Source: Paracamarosporium sp. OC-R06-R3
Lineage: Eukaryota; Ascomycota; Dothideomycetes; Pleosporales; Didymosphaeriaceae
DNA: 64,000 nt
Direction of reading: 5' to 3'
NCBI GenBank assembly: GCA_019828545.1
Contig: JACVRA010000121.1
Span: 188,547-252,546 of the forward strand
Shown in pieces: positions 1 to 11,143 of the stretch (within the stretch, counting starts at the first letter, position 1; the number at the start of each line of letters is the position of its first letter). Made by a program: the position numbers and the translations under genes. The notes beneath the pieces were generated by a model. That model made no database searches. It was not told the origin of the DNA and saw only the letters and a list, made by a program, of their open reading frames with translations.

Positions 1-405
1 TTAGACATTCCCTACCCTCGCCCTGAAAAACAAAACCAAGAAACATAACAAGTTTTTTGCATCGATGCTTATAAAGTGACCCGCCCTTGCTCAAGACGCA
101 AACAGGCAAAACGCCATTCTGATCCGATCCAGAAGTGAGAGGATGCAAGAGCAAAGCCAGATTCCAGAGAAAAAGAAATGAACAAGTTCCCGTCATAATA
201 CAAGTTAGGCCACTTTTAGCCGTTGATCAATCAGACATGCAGACAGAGTGAGGAGAGAAGGAGATGAAAGAGAAGAGATAGAAAGGAAAAAAGGTGACAC
301 TACTTGGTAACCATTTTTCCACGTCCAGCCACGTCATGTGCAAAAGCGCAGCTAGAATGCCATCCTCCAATTCCAACTCAATACAGTGGGTCGTAACGGG
401 GGCTT
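1..405. other. 3' flank of the DEF1-like gene
   Basis: A+G-rich sequence downstream of the DEF1-like stop codon, presumably its 3' untranslated region and terminator. I see no other gene or repeat. What precedes it lies outside the window. Confidence 0.5.
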
Positions 406-3282
406 CTAGTGCTGTTGATAGTTCGTGCCCCAGCCGCCACGGCTGTACGAACCATATCCACCACCAAATCCGCCGTACTGACCAAAGTTGTTCTGGTGAC
501 TACCAGCGCCCTGATGTCCCAATCCACCGAGACCGCCGTACTGGTTGCCTTGGCCGCCCTGCAGCTGGTTTAGATGGCCTGGATAACCACCAAAGCCCTG
601 CTGCTGAGGAAGACCACTTTGGCTACCCTGGCTTTGCGGGTTGTTCGTTGCGGATCCAGGACGGCCTTGTTGGGCTCCGAGCGCGGAAGGACTGGGTCCA
701 CCGCTCTTACTGTCACCGAAGGGCTTCAACGAATCCTCACTGGGGCCTTGTTGGCCGATCTGCTGTTGGCCATACGAGTTTTGACCTCCGTAACCACCCT
801 GAGGCTGGCGGTAGGAGTCTGGAATGGCGCCAAATGCGCCAGAGCCAGATGTAGCATTGTGCTGATTCTGACCAGCGCCTGATACTGACCTTCCGTAGTC
901 ACCCAAGCCTCCACCTAATCCAGTGTCACGACCGTGGATAGAGGAGCCGCCGAAACCGCCAACATTAGCAGGAGACGACGAGTGTTGATCGAAAGAAGCC
1001 TGAGGAGGCATTCCAGCATAATGGTGCGATTGACCGTACATGCTTTTTCCGAAGTTTCCATATCCACCTTGACCATAACCGCCGTATTGACTCGCGTAGT
1101 TGGCGTAATATGGATTTGATGCATAGTATGGGTGCGTGTAAGGATAGTTGCCCGCGTGCGCCGGTTGGCCATGGGGTTGCTGCATATGTTGACCCTGTTG
1201 TTGCTGCGAGGCAGGCCCGCTCGGGTGTTGACCGCCCAAGGCTGGGTTTGGGGTATTGTGGCCGCTATTCTGAGCCTCGTTGTATCGAGACTGCGATTGC
1301 TGCTGGGATTGACTCTGAGAGAAAGCCGAGTCATTGGGGCCTGCACCGAAAGCACTGCCGGTGCGCTGCTGGGCAACACCAGCTTCTTGCTGACTTGGTG
1401 TACCTTGCTGAGCATAGTTGCCGTAATATTGTTGGTAGGCGGCGGAGCGCTGTTGTTCGGAGGTTGGATATTGAGACCCAAAGGCCTCTGGTGCAGACGA
1501 AAATCCGCCAATCTGAGTCTGAGATGGTTGTTGCTGAGCTTGTTGGCTGGTGTAGTCATACTGACTGGACTGCGGTGCTTGCTGGCCAAATGGATCGTAG
1601 GGCTTCTGCGGTGGTGCCGCGGTTTCTGCCTGTCCGTAACGACCGAATTGGTTGTAGGGCTGCTGGCTTTGTGAGCCTTGGGTCTGCATTGCTTGCGCGG
1701 CGAGAGGATTTGAAGGAGACTGTTGCGACAGCGGTTGCTGCTGGGGAACAGGAGGTAAACCAGGGGCCTGTTTGGGGGTGGGAACTGAATCCTGGGGCTG
1801 TGAGTCGGCGGGAGGCGCTTGTCGTGGAGCAGGAGGAAGAGCGGCCCTCGGTTGCGCGACTGGCGAATGCTGCGGTGGTTGAGTCCGTGTCTCTGCCTCT
1901 TCCCTATCCTCATCAACATCAAGGTTATCCGCATCGACGTCGCCATTCAAACCCAGACTGCCGAACTGTACCGCTGCCTGGTTCACTGCGTGGTTTCCAG
2001 GCATGACGACCGCCTCTTGCTGCTCCAAGAGCCTCCGCTGGAAGCTAGTGCTGCGATGTGCACCCGAGGTGGCCTTGAGTGCAGTGGTTTGGTATCCTCC
2101 AATGCCAGGACGGCCAATGGGTACTTGGCCCACTGTGCTCAGCGGTGTTGCGACACTCGCGAGACTTCCAATATCCTTCGAGCTAGCAACAGTGCTAGCG
2201 ACGGTCTCCGTAGGTGGACCATGCGAATCATCAGGTAGATGTTCGATATTATCTTTGGTCAACTCATCTTTAGACGGTGTGAGTTCGAGTTCGGGTGCAG
2301 CACCTTCCTCTTTATCGGGCGTCAACTTGGACGCATCCTCAGTAATTATTGGAGGTTCATCAGCTACCTCGTCCGCAACTGGCGGTACAGGCAATTCCGC
2401 CGCTTCGACCGCCGGTTCTTGTGCAGTTTCCTGAGACGGTACCTCTGTGGGGACAGGTACGGGCTCTTCTGGGGGTGGCGCTGGCTTCGCGACAGGCTTG
2501 GGAACGACAGGCTTAGGAACGGGCGCAAACATGCTGGCCCACGTCTTCGCGGCGGGTGCTGCAGCTGCAGGCTTGGGCGCCTCTGTCTTCGCAATCGGAG
2601 CCTCGGTGGTTTTGGGCTGTGCATCTTCCTTCGCTTCAGCGGCAGCAGGGGCATCCCAAGCGTTCGATTCAGTAGTCGGAACTGATGTCCCCCCAGTAGA
2701 TGGACCAGCGCGTGTTCCATTGGTAGCTCCTCCTCGGCTGCCACGAAATCCTCCCCGCCCACGGTCCGTGCCGCGTCCACGGCCACGAATGCTATCGCCT
2801 CCACGGGCACGACCACTACCTCCACGAAGAGTCGACGCGCCATCATTTGCGGTGGTGGTATCCTTGACCTTGGAGCGGGATCGGTCGTTGGTCTTCTTGA
2901 CCTCGGCGAATTTGGAGACATGCCCTGGTGGAACGATTAACAAGGTCGGTCAGGCGTATCTAGATTGGCGTGCGCTGTGCCGCGCGGGGTGCTACCTACC
3001 CTCGGTGATCTTTTCGACGGTCGACGCGAGGTCGCCGTCAGATTCTTCCAAGGCTAGGACCAGATCCACATCAGCCCAGTCGGGGAACAGCTCTTTCAGG
3101 GTGGTCAATTGCGACGAGTATCTCTTCTTGAGCTCGCCCAGTTCGCCTTGGTCCGCCGATGTGTCGATGGCGGCGTCGCCGTTTGTCTGTTTGTTGGAGC
3201 GCGGTCCTCGCGAGGCATGGCCTCCTCTGCCGCCGCGAGCGGAACTCCTGCCGCGCGCAGGCCGAGACTGTACGTCAGACAT
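406..3282 (-). CDS. DEF1: CUE-domain RNA polymerase II degradation factor, DEF1-like
   Basis: Two exons, 3282-3000 and 2924-406, encode 933 aa. The intron (2999-2925) has a GTAGGT donor and CACCAG acceptor and restores the frame across Thr-Glu-Gly-His. Residues 1-30 are Arg/Gly/Ser-rich. A CUE ubiquitin-binding fold follows (about 54-95, with a Leu-Phe-Pro signature and a C-terminal Leu-Ala/Ser-x-Thr-Val pattern). Next come an RGG-type box (about 130-165), Ala/Pro/Glu-rich sequence, and a very long Gln/Gly/Ser/Tyr-rich low-complexity tail. CUE followed by a Q-rich tail is the architecture of fungal Def1, which in yeast promotes ubiquitylation and degradation of RNA polymerase II stalled at DNA damage and is itself processed by the proteasome. 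The gene is divergent from the next one over 457 bp. The family call is strong; function in this organism is inferred. Confidence 0.88.
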
Positions 3283-3739
3283 GTGGTGTGGTGTTGTGTG
3301 TGCCTCTGCAAGGGAGTGAGGACGAGGGTGTGTAAGTGGGGAGGATGATGTAGTTTAGGGAGGTGTGGTTGGGGCAGCTAAAAGAAGCAGCAAACGCTTG
3401 GCGCGCTCGTGGGCGTGGCAGGCAGGCGCGGGGGGTTCGCGCTGGGTCGAGTCTACGTGCGAGGTGATGGCATGCGAGGTGAAGCGGTTATAAGATGTGC
3501 GGAGGCGCGCGCTGGCTGTGCGCAGCTGCTTCCGTTTCCAAGGCTGACTGGGCTGAGGCGTCACGTGCCTTGCAGCCCTCGACGCTGGCCGTGTGCCGCG
3601 GTTCCAGGTCCCATCGCTCCACCAAGCCAGCTCACAGGCCGCCCTCACGCCCACGGCCTGCTGCCCGCCTGCTGCCCACCACCGCCCAAACCAAAGCCAC
3701 GTCGACCTGCCCTGCCTTCTCCGCCCTGCCTTCTCCGCC
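3283..3739. promoter_or_regulatory. Shared promoter between DEF1-like gene and 419-aa gene
   Basis: This 457-bp head-to-head intergenic stretch must carry both promoters. A TATAAG-like hexamer lies at 3489-3494, facing the rightward gene. GC-rich, C-rich sequence precedes the rightward ATG. No other element is recognisable. Confidence 0.5.
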
Positions 3740-4999
3740 ATGCAGGCAGCCGCGGCCCGCCGTGCATTCGGCTCGCTCGCCTCCAAGATCCACCCTCAGC
3801 TGCCGCTCACCCCGCGGGAAAGCCAGCAGCTGCTCAATCTCCTCACCACCTCGTTCCGCTCGCACCTGGACCGCGAGTACCCCGCCGGCCCGTCAGAGGC
3901 GCCTCTGCCGAGCACCACGACCCAGATCGCAAAGGTAGAGCAGGCCAGCCGCCTGCCCTCGTCGTACGATTCGGCTTCCGAGCACCTGGACTCGATCCTC
4001 TCGAATCCTCTGTTCGCGAGGAAGCCGCAGCGGAGAGGATCCGAGTCGACTGCCGCAGATGCTCTGAAGGACCCTCTCGCGTGGTTCCTGGACCAGGCGG
4101 CTATCGGGACAGCCAACATCTCAAAAGCCACCCTGTGCCTCGATGTATTACGCAAGAGCAATGGGCGAAGAGGGTCGTTGTCGAACAGTGGCACGAGGCC
4201 GGCATCGGTGATTGCAAAATGGCTGCACACGAGCGGCGAGGAGACATCCAAAGAGTTCCTGGTCACCCCACCGACTGCGAAAGGCGGCCCCAGGAGAAGC
4301 CTTGTCAACAGGCTTATCCCAATGCTACTCGCCGAAGGCAACCAAGCTCCCTTATGGCGGTGGTATACCTACGATCCCGAACAGGATGGCGCTTTAAGTG
4401 AAGCACAAGTTGCACCATTCAAAACCCAACTGCTAAAGGAAATGATCGACGCGGCGCGCACCCGGGACGAAGCCTTGAGTATATTCCTGCATGCGTACCG
4501 ACTTGCGGAGACAAGCAATCGCGGACCCAAGCCTAAGAGCCTCAAAGTCGCGGGCGCCCGCCTTGTGGACATGGTAGTCGCAAACACCCAGGCAAAATGT
4601 AGCCCTGAGCTATACGAGTCCTTTGCACTTTCTACTCAGGGATGGCTACTCGCTTGGAAGCCAGCTGTGGAAGCAATGCTTTGTCTCTGCCATCCTACGG
4701 ACCCCGATCCGCAGCCAGGACTCTACCTTATCAAAAACTCAGACAGCATCATTGGACCTACCCTTGCGAAGAAGAGTAGACAAAAATTCTTCGTGCGGAT
4801 GTGCCTGGGGGTGGCACAACAATTGATCAAAGAAGAGAAGTTCGCGGACGCACAGATTGCTATGGAGTTCGTCAAAGAGCACTTTGCAGACCTGGTATTG
4901 ACAAAATATCATTCTGCCTTACAGAAGGTTTCAAACGAAGAGAAGATTCAAGAAGAAAAGAAGAACATTGCGTTGCTCGATCGCCTCGTGCTTACATGA
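3740..4999 (+). CDS. Conserved-looking fungal protein, probably mitochondrial, unknown function
   Basis: A single exon of 419 aa. The chosen ATG follows a C-rich leader and gives an N-terminus (Met-Gln-Ala-Ala-Ala-Ala-Arg-Arg) rich in Ala/Arg/Ser with no acid in the first 25 residues. That looks like a mitochondrial presequence. A longer reading from 3593 is open but gives a Pro/His/Cys-rich start unlike a protein N-terminus. The body is helical-looking, with alternating Leu/Ala and charged residues, and ends in a Lys/Glu-rich helix. I recognise no catalytic motif, no clear PPR repeat and no transmembrane segment. A role in mitochondrial gene expression would be a guess. Confidence 0.8.
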   Translation: MQAAAARRAFGSLASKIHPQLPLTPRESQQLLNLLTTSFRSHLDREYPAGPSEAPLPSTTTQIAKVEQASRLPSSYDSASEHLDSILSNPLFARKPQRRGSESTAADALKDPLAWFLDQAAIGTANISKATLCLDVLRKSNGRRGSLSNSGTRPASVIAKWLHTSGEETSKEFLVTPPTAKGGPRRSLVNRLIPMLLAEGNQAPLWRWYTYDPEQDGALSEAQVAPFKTQLLKEMIDAARTRDEALSIFLHAYRLAETSNRGPKPKSLKVAGARLVDMVVANTQAKCSPELYESFALSTQGWLLAWKPAVEAMLCLCHPTDPDPQPGLYLIKNSDSIIGPTLAKKSRQKFFVRMCLGVAQQLIKEEKFADAQIAMEFVKEHFADLVLTKYHSALQKVSNEEKIQEEKKNIALLDRLVLT

Positions 5000-6012
5000 C
5001 CGATACTCGCATTACACCTGGCAAGCCTAACTCGTCAAGAAAAGAGCGGATGCAGTATCATGTCAAAGATTTAAATACTGTATCTTGGCTCCAATAGGCA
5101 TCCGACTGGCAGATATTACTCGCCAGGACAGTAGACATTTTGTCTATGACAGTATGCCAAACAAATTGGTTCATCATCGAACAGCAGTTAGAGTACAACC
5201 CTCCTTTGAGACGCTAGGACGTATCAGGACGGATGTAACGCTATATCACCCGTGGAAGACATCGCGATCGTGATGCATTAGGTCCATCCATCAGTACAGG
5301 CGTTCCCATGGTACAGCGAAGGCGAACAGCAAGAGTAGCATGGATTGTGGGGGATGCGGCATATGCTCAAGCAACGCAGCAAAAATTAGTTGCGATTTTA
5401 TTACAAAGTGCGACAGGATAGGACGGACCCTCGCATATAACTCCGGCAAGCGGTGGTTGGTTAATCAGAACAAGTTTCCCTCTGCTTGCTTAGAGTTTAG
5501 TACAAGCTTAGAGTTTGGTCAGTAAAGCGTCACCACGGATAAATCCGATAGTAGTGTCAAAGCAGAATAATTGATGATAGTTGAATGACATAGCCGTTCG
5601 GAAGTAGATGGAATCGGCACTAAGATAGCGATACAGTCCAGATTAGTTGGTGACATTTTATTGGAATGCATAGGCTTGGTAGAAAACGAAGGACCGATCG
5701 ATCACATAGTCGGACCGTTAGCACGATACAGCATAATCAGCATCATGATGATTCTTCACATCCAATTCACATGCATGCACTAGTTCATTCGCAATCGAAC
5801 AATGTTGAAGAAGCAAGCGATGCTTTTGGTATAAAATCTATATGGGAATCGTTTGATCTATGCCGCAACGGCTGTTGGTATGCTCAGGCAAGCTATGCAA
5901 CTAAGAAATACAGAAAACAGATGATAGGAGAACCGTGAAAGGAAATCATAAACCCAAGGAAACGCCAGATATGCCATCAGTACCGCGACTCAGCACTTGA
6001 GTCGTCCGCCGT
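5000..6012. other. Convergent intergenic region, no gene seen
   Basis: About 1 kb between two converging genes. It should hold both 3' untranslated regions. It is richer in A+T than the flanking coding sequence. The open frames present are short and show no recognisable protein features. Confidence 0.55.
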
Positions 6013-7500
6013 TTACTCGATAGCCGAAACCCCGTTGCCGTGGAGCACAGGGTTGATTGACTCATCGAACTGGAACCTAAACTCCTGGCCCAGTTCCTTC
6101 TGGATCGCCGTCTGCACGGCTGCGAGAACGTTCTTGAACACGCCAAAGCTTGCCGGGTTCTCTTTGTCGTTACCCTCGCCCTGGTACACACCAGTCCTAA
6201 CAAGGCACGTGTTCCAGCCATACATGTTACCGCCAATGATGTCAGATGCGGGGTTGTCGCCAATCATGTAGATGTTCTTGGGAAGCTTCTCATCGTTGTG
6301 AATCGTCTCCATCCAGGAAGCAATGACCTCGTCGGCGTACTTGTACGTGGCGAGCTCGGGCTTGCCGTAGACAACACGCTCGAGGTCGACGCCAGTAAGG
6401 GCCCTGTACATGGCCTCGAGGCCGATACGGAAAGCACCTTGCGACATGCGAGGGTAGGGGAATTCGGTAGGGCAGAGCAAGTCGCCTTGAGAAAAGTAGA
6501 TGGGAATGCGCTGGGAGACGGGGTCCTTAGCCCTGGTGCCCAGGAGGCCATCCTCGGATTGCAGCAAGTCCATGATGATCTGCATGTCGGTAGCGTAATC
6601 GCGGCTGTCAGAGAAGACCATGATAGCGTCGATTTTGGTCTTGGAGAAGTCGCGGGGTCGGCTAGTCTTACGCTCCTCCTCCGTAAACACGCGGTAGGGG
6701 GCGATTGTCGGGTCCCAGGCGACGATGTCGTTGGGCACAACAATATCCTGGAAGCCGTATTCCTCAGCAACTTCGCGGCACTTGTAGCCTTCGCCACCGA
6801 CGACAAGGACCGTCTTGTAGTACTCGGCCAAAGCACGCATGGGCGTGTGAGACTGGATGAATTGGTCGGTAGAGATGGGGTTGTGAAGGATCTTGCTGAG
6901 TTGAGCTACACGCTGAGTCTCAACCTTTCCGGAGCCGTTGGTGAGGAAAATGTGAGGGATTTTGATGCCGAGTTCGTTGTCGCCGTTGAGGATTTCAAGG
7001 ACGCGCTTGCCCTCTGGGATCAAGCGGTCACCGTGAACGAGCACACCGTCAATGTCGAAGACAAATGCCATGTCCTTGGCAGCCTTAACCTTGTCACCGC
7101 TCAAGTCCTGCACTTGGGCGGCCAAGATATCTCGTGTAGGCTGGATGGGAGGCATGCCAGGGCGTGTGGGCTTTCCATCCTCAGCATAGTGGACGCTGGA
7201 CAGCCGTGACTGGCGCTTTGAGCGAGGAATGGGCAGAGAAGCACCGAAGGAGTTTCTTGATCCACGACGTTCCTTCATGCTGGGCGACAGAGAAAGGTTG
7301 TGCATGTAGGCGGAGGCATCCGAGATAGATGAACGGGTTGCAGGGACTTCGATCGAGTTGTGTCCCTGGCCATTTCCATCTGCGGGGATGCTGAGGGTTT
7401 CCTGATATGAGCCAGCAGCCTGGCCATTGGTGGTGCCGTTCGTCTTGGTGGGTGCAACAGGCGTGTCAACGCCAAAGTCGGAGTCGTCAAAGGCAGGCAT
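6013..7500 (-). CDS. HAD-superfamily class IIA hydrolase, CECR5/YKR070w-like
   Basis: A single exon of 495 aa, starting at the ATG that reads Met-Pro-Ala-Phe-Asp-Asp. About 110 Ser/Thr/Gly-rich residues come first, then the HAD core. Motif I is Asp149-Ile-Asp151-Gly-Val-Leu; motif II is the Leu-Thr-Asn-Gly stretch; the C-terminal part has Gly-Asp-Asn-Pro-x-Ser-Asp, the Mg-binding motif IV. The cap between motifs II and III is the class IIA type. Relatives include human CECR5 and yeast YKR070w, several of them mitochondrial. The physiological substrate is not established, so a phosphatase activity is inference. It diverges from the aldo-keto reductase gene over 1.36 kb. A TATATATC run at 7631-7640, about 130 bp upstream of the ATG, is a possible TATA element. 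Confidence 0.88.
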   Translation of the reverse strand: MPAFDDSDFGVDTPVAPTKTNGTTNGQAAGSYQETLSIPADGNGQGHNSIEVPATRSSISDASAYMHNLSLSPSMKERRGSRNSFGASLPIPRSKRQSRLSSVHYAEDGKPTRPGMPPIQPTRDILAAQVQDLSGDKVKAAKDMAFVFDIDGVLVHGDRLIPEGKRVLEILNGDNELGIKIPHIFLTNGSGKVETQRVAQLSKILHNPISTDQFIQSHTPMRALAEYYKTVLVVGGEGYKCREVAEEYGFQDIVVPNDIVAWDPTIAPYRVFTEEERKTSRPRDFSKTKIDAIMVFSDSRDYATDMQIIMDLLQSEDGLLGTRAKDPVSQRIPIYFSQGDLLCPTEFPYPRMSQGAFRIGLEAMYRALTGVDLERVVYGKPELATYKYADEVIASWMETIHNDEKLPKNIYMIGDNPASDIIGGNMYGWNTCLVRTGVYQGEGNDKENPASFGVFKNVLAAVQTAIQKELGQEFRFQFDESINPVLHGNGVSAIE

Positions 7501-8855
7501 GGTGATGGTCTTGTTAGATAGCAGAGGATAAGGATATGAATCTAGGGGTCTCTTTGAAAATGAAAGACTCGTGGAGGTGGAGGAGAAGGTGAAGAATGGA
7601 GACAATGTATCCCCAGAGTGCGGAGGGACTGATATATATCTGATGTCAGTCAGTAGGCAACACTACATGCTACCACGTACGCCATCCAAGAAGTCTAGTC
7701 AAAGCCTTCGCGTGTTCGTTTTTTCGGCCGCAGCCCTACCCGTACCCTCCCGATAAGCTCCATATCTTCTATCCTGAAACCTCTATTGGACTCCACCGTA
7801 GAAGCGTCATGACGCAGGCGGTCGCGCTGACCGGAACCACGGTTTGGCCGCAATGCTCGGCGCTCGGTTGCCGCATTGGAAAGACCCTTATCGCAGCGTA
7901 CCAAGTTGGGCTTGTTCGTGGCTCCCGAAAAGCGGGTAAAAATGGGTGCTGAGTTTGAACGTGGCAGATTCACTCGCCACAGGGTTCAGAGTCGATCCAC
8001 AAGTGTAATCTCAACTTCCCAATCTAGGGCCAACTCGATGCAACCGCTCTCCACCACCTATCCACACTCACCGCTATGCTTTCCGCAATCACATGTGCGA
8101 AGGCCGCTACTCGCGCTTGCAAGGCAGAGGTCGACCTTGTCCAGCGTACAAGCGCTTGCAGCACGCTCTGGCTTGGCGCGTCAAGCGAAGAGCCGCATTG
8201 CACAACGGCGTCTCGTTATTGGGTGGGTTCGCCCAAAAGTGGGCATGCGAAAGGCTGCGATGCTTGTTTTCGACGTCGTTCGCCGAGTGTTCGGCCTTTT
8301 TCTAAGAGCCCCGCTTATTTTGGCGGTCCGTCCCTGGTGATCGCTGCTTGACGTCTCATTACCATCCGAAGAAAACCCTGACAGCGTGGAACACTCGGCA
8401 AGGCCGCGCTGCCAACTTCCGAAGAGGTTTTTCCGATGCTCGCGAATCAGCAGTCTGGCGTGTGCTGTTAGCTACAAAGGGTCCACCGAGGTTCCACCGT
8501 AATGATGTAATGCCCCGACAAGCACTGGCAGAAAAATGCTCCTCGATGAAACTGTTGGATCATGATTTATGGAGATGATGAGGTTTGGCGCTGCAGAAAA
8601 CGAGCACTCTTCGGAACCGGCCGTGGAAGGCATGCGGTGAGCCCGGATGACCGTGGTTTGGCATGGAAGCATCCATGACTTTCTGCTGGAGCCCTGGGGA
8701 CAATATATCTGGCTTTGCGTCGACCCCGCGTTACGTCCTCGTACATCATTATCACGGCTGATTATTATTGGTTAGCTCGAGCAGGATCTCAGCCTTCTGA
8801 ACACGCACCTTGAGCTCATTGCACCCATCTTTTTCCGATCCCATCGCTCGTCAAT
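7501..8855. promoter_or_regulatory. Divergent upstream region, HAD hydrolase / aldo-keto reductase
   Basis: This 1.36-kb divergent stretch holds the promoters of both neighbours. TATA-like sequences sit at 7631-7640 (leftward) and 8703-8711 (rightward). Short open frames at 7.9-8.6 kb have no convincing protein features, so I call no gene. Confidence 0.45.
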
Positions 8856-9824
8856 ATGGCACCTCTCGCAAACACCAAGACGTACAAGCTCAACAATGGC
8901 ACAACCATCCCAGCTGTTGGGTTCGGCACCTTTGCGAACGAAGGAGCCACCGGAGAGACATACAAGGCCGTCACCCACGCCTTGAACACGGGCTACCGAC
9001 ATCTCGATTGTGCCTGGTTCTACCAAAACGAAGCCGAAGTCGGAGACGCAGTACACGACTTCCTCAAGTCGAACCCCTCGGTCAAGCGCTCGGATATCTT
9101 CATCTGCACAAAGGTTTGGCCTCACCTTATGGAGCCCGAGCAGATCAAATGGAGCTTCAACAATTCGCTTGAGAAGCTGCGCATGGACTACATCGACCTG
9201 TTCCTTCTGCACTGGCCGTTTGCAGCAGAGAGCAACGAGAACAAGATGCCCAAGCTTGGGGCTGATGGCAAATACATCATCAAGAAGGATCTTACCCAAA
9301 ACCTGGAGCCTTCATGGCGAGCTGTAGAGGAGATCAACCGCTCAGGCAAGGCCAAGGCTGTGGGTACGTCAAACTGGACCATCGAAGGCCTCAAGAAGCT
9401 GCTTTCCTACGCCGAAGTCAAGCCTGCGGTTAACCAGATCGAATGCCACCCTTTCCTTCCGAATGAGGAGTTGGTCAACTTCTGCTTTGAGCAGAATATC
9501 GTGCCCGAGGCATATTCGCCTCTTGGTAGCCAGAACCAGGTCCCTACTACTGGCGAGACTGTGCGAGAAAACAAGACTTTGAACGAGGTGGCCAAGAGGA
9601 GCGGCCACGACCTTGCCCAAGTGTTGCTTGCTTGGGGTCTGAGGAGGGGATATGTCGTTCTCCCGAAGAGCTCTACACCGAAGCGCATCGAGAGCAACTG
9701 GCTGATCCCCGAGCTAAGCGACGAGGACTTCGAGGCAGTTCAGAGTGTTGCCAAGGGACGTCACACGCGTTTCGTCAACATGAAGGACACATTTGGTTAC
9801 AATGTCTGGCCGGAGGAGGAGTAA
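8856..9824 (+). CDS. Aldo-keto reductase
   Basis: A single exon of 322 aa, the usual AKR length. The full catalytic tetrad is visible: Asp51 (in Arg-His-Leu-Asp), Tyr56, Lys86 (in Thr-Lys-Val-Trp) and His119 (in Leu-Leu-His-Trp-Pro). The N-terminal Gly-Phe-Gly-Thr-Phe strand and a C-terminal Pro-Lys-Ser-Ser-x-Pro NADP(H)-binding loop are also present. The protein should reduce aldehydes or ketones with NADPH in the cytosol. Fungal relatives include glycerol dehydrogenases and xylose reductase-like enzymes, and sequence inspection cannot separate them. The start follows the context AATATGGC. A perfect 20-bp palindrome lies 6 bp after the stop codon. Confidence 0.92.
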   Translation: MAPLANTKTYKLNNGTTIPAVGFGTFANEGATGETYKAVTHALNTGYRHLDCAWFYQNEAEVGDAVHDFLKSNPSVKRSDIFICTKVWPHLMEPEQIKWSFNNSLEKLRMDYIDLFLLHWPFAAESNENKMPKLGADGKYIIKKDLTQNLEPSWRAVEEINRSGKAKAVGTSNWTIEGLKKLLSYAEVKPAVNQIECHPFLPNEELVNFCFEQNIVPEAYSPLGSQNQVPTTGETVRENKTLNEVAKRSGHDLAQVLLAWGLRRGYVVLPKSSTPKRIESNWLIPELSDEDFEAVQSVAKGRHTRFVNMKDTFGYNVWPEEE

Positions 9825-11143
9825 GGATTTCATCGATGAATTCATCGATGTACAGTACTGATGGTCGCCGCAGGGTCCCATTGCAAGGGAAACTATAAAA
9901 TGTGCTTTAGCGTTTCTTGTTTCATCTGTTGTCCATATTGTAGCGATACCAAAAGATTAGGGAGGGACAATCAATGTGTGTAATGGTGCGATGTCAGCTC
10001 CAGCTGTGTTTGAACACGTGATGTGCATGTGTTATCGCCACCATGGCGCGAGAGTAGTTGTACCAAAGCCTGATGTGTGCCACCACGAATGGGGAGCAGC
10101 ATGTGCAGCGCCAGAAGGAGACAGTCGGTCGGATGACATGTGACTGTCCTCGGAAGCGAGTTTGGTGCAATCACCCGCTTAGCATGTTCAGTGGCTCTCG
10201 GGCACGCGTCGTCAACGCTGTGAGGCGTGCGCTGCTAGCCCGACCGAAGACGTGGCACTTCAGCTCATTGTGATTCATGGTGCCGCAACGTCAACACCTC
10301 GCCGGTCCCTGCACAGCAAGACAATCGTGAGGCACGACGCAGGGTACACCCCGAAGGCAGCCAACAGCACGAGGAAGCACGGATCATGCATGCATGCATC
10401 AACGACACGAGCTGGCAGAGTTGATGGAGCGCTCGCAAAATAAGCAAGTGCAGCAATCCGAGTTTCTTTACTGGATGCGAAGGCAAGTATTAAATGGTGG
10501 CTGCTGTTGCGTCGTAGCGATCGCCGGATCTGCGCCCATCTGCTCGCCAATCTCATACCCTTCAGCCCAGCCATTCCAAGCCTCCGACCTCACTCTCACA
10601 AACAAACCTCAGGGCCTCCCGTTGACGCTTGGGCTATCTGCGTGCACCGTACAACAACACTTTCTGTAACCGTGATAATACTCGTGATACCTGTTGAGCC
10701 AGCTACTGTTCCGCAAAGAGGTACAACGAAAACCCACACTTTGGTCTCTACTTCTCAGCTCTTGCAAATCACCACAATTTGCCCCTAGACCAGCATAGCG
10801 CCGTCGCTGCCATTCGTCCGCCGGATCTGTATTTGCTTGCATTATCGGATGCATGGATATGATTGGAGGCCATCATGTGCCGTGAGGCGCATGTACACCT
10901 CTTGTGCTTTTGGGTGAGACCCTGAACCGCTGTTGGACGCCTCTAGGGCCTGACACATTGCAACACCCGGGATAGGCATGCGTGATGCATCTTGGAACTG
11001 AGGATTACCGTACCGCCAACGCGGATACTGCCCATCTTTTTTTATTTCGCCTCAACACGACTATGTCCTATTGCTTCTGCTAGCACTTCATTCAAGTACC
11101 AATTCACCGGTGTTGTTCTCAAGCTGTCTTGTTTCATGCGATC
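9825..11143. other. Intergenic region with palindrome; no gene seen
   Basis: About 1.3 kb holding the 3' end of the aldo-keto reductase transcript and the upstream region of the F-box-like gene. A perfect palindrome occupies 9831-9850, and a short self-complementary ATGC run lies near 10386-10399. The open frames here look random. Confidence 0.5.
9831..9850. repeat. Perfect 20-bp palindrome after a stop codon
   Basis: A 10-bp half-site and its exact reverse complement meet at a GAATTC centre with no spacer. It begins 6 bp after the aldo-keto reductase stop (9822-9824). It could be a dyad protein-binding site or an mRNA element. No function is known. Confidence 0.9.

Noticed and set aside
915..2434. 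Long open frames on both strands inside the DEF1-like gene (915-1946 minus, 1110-2006 and 2003-2434 plus)
   Set aside because: They arise from the repetitive Gln/Gly/Pro codons of the DEF1-like tail and encode low-complexity nonsense. The 406-2924 frame carries the coherent protein.
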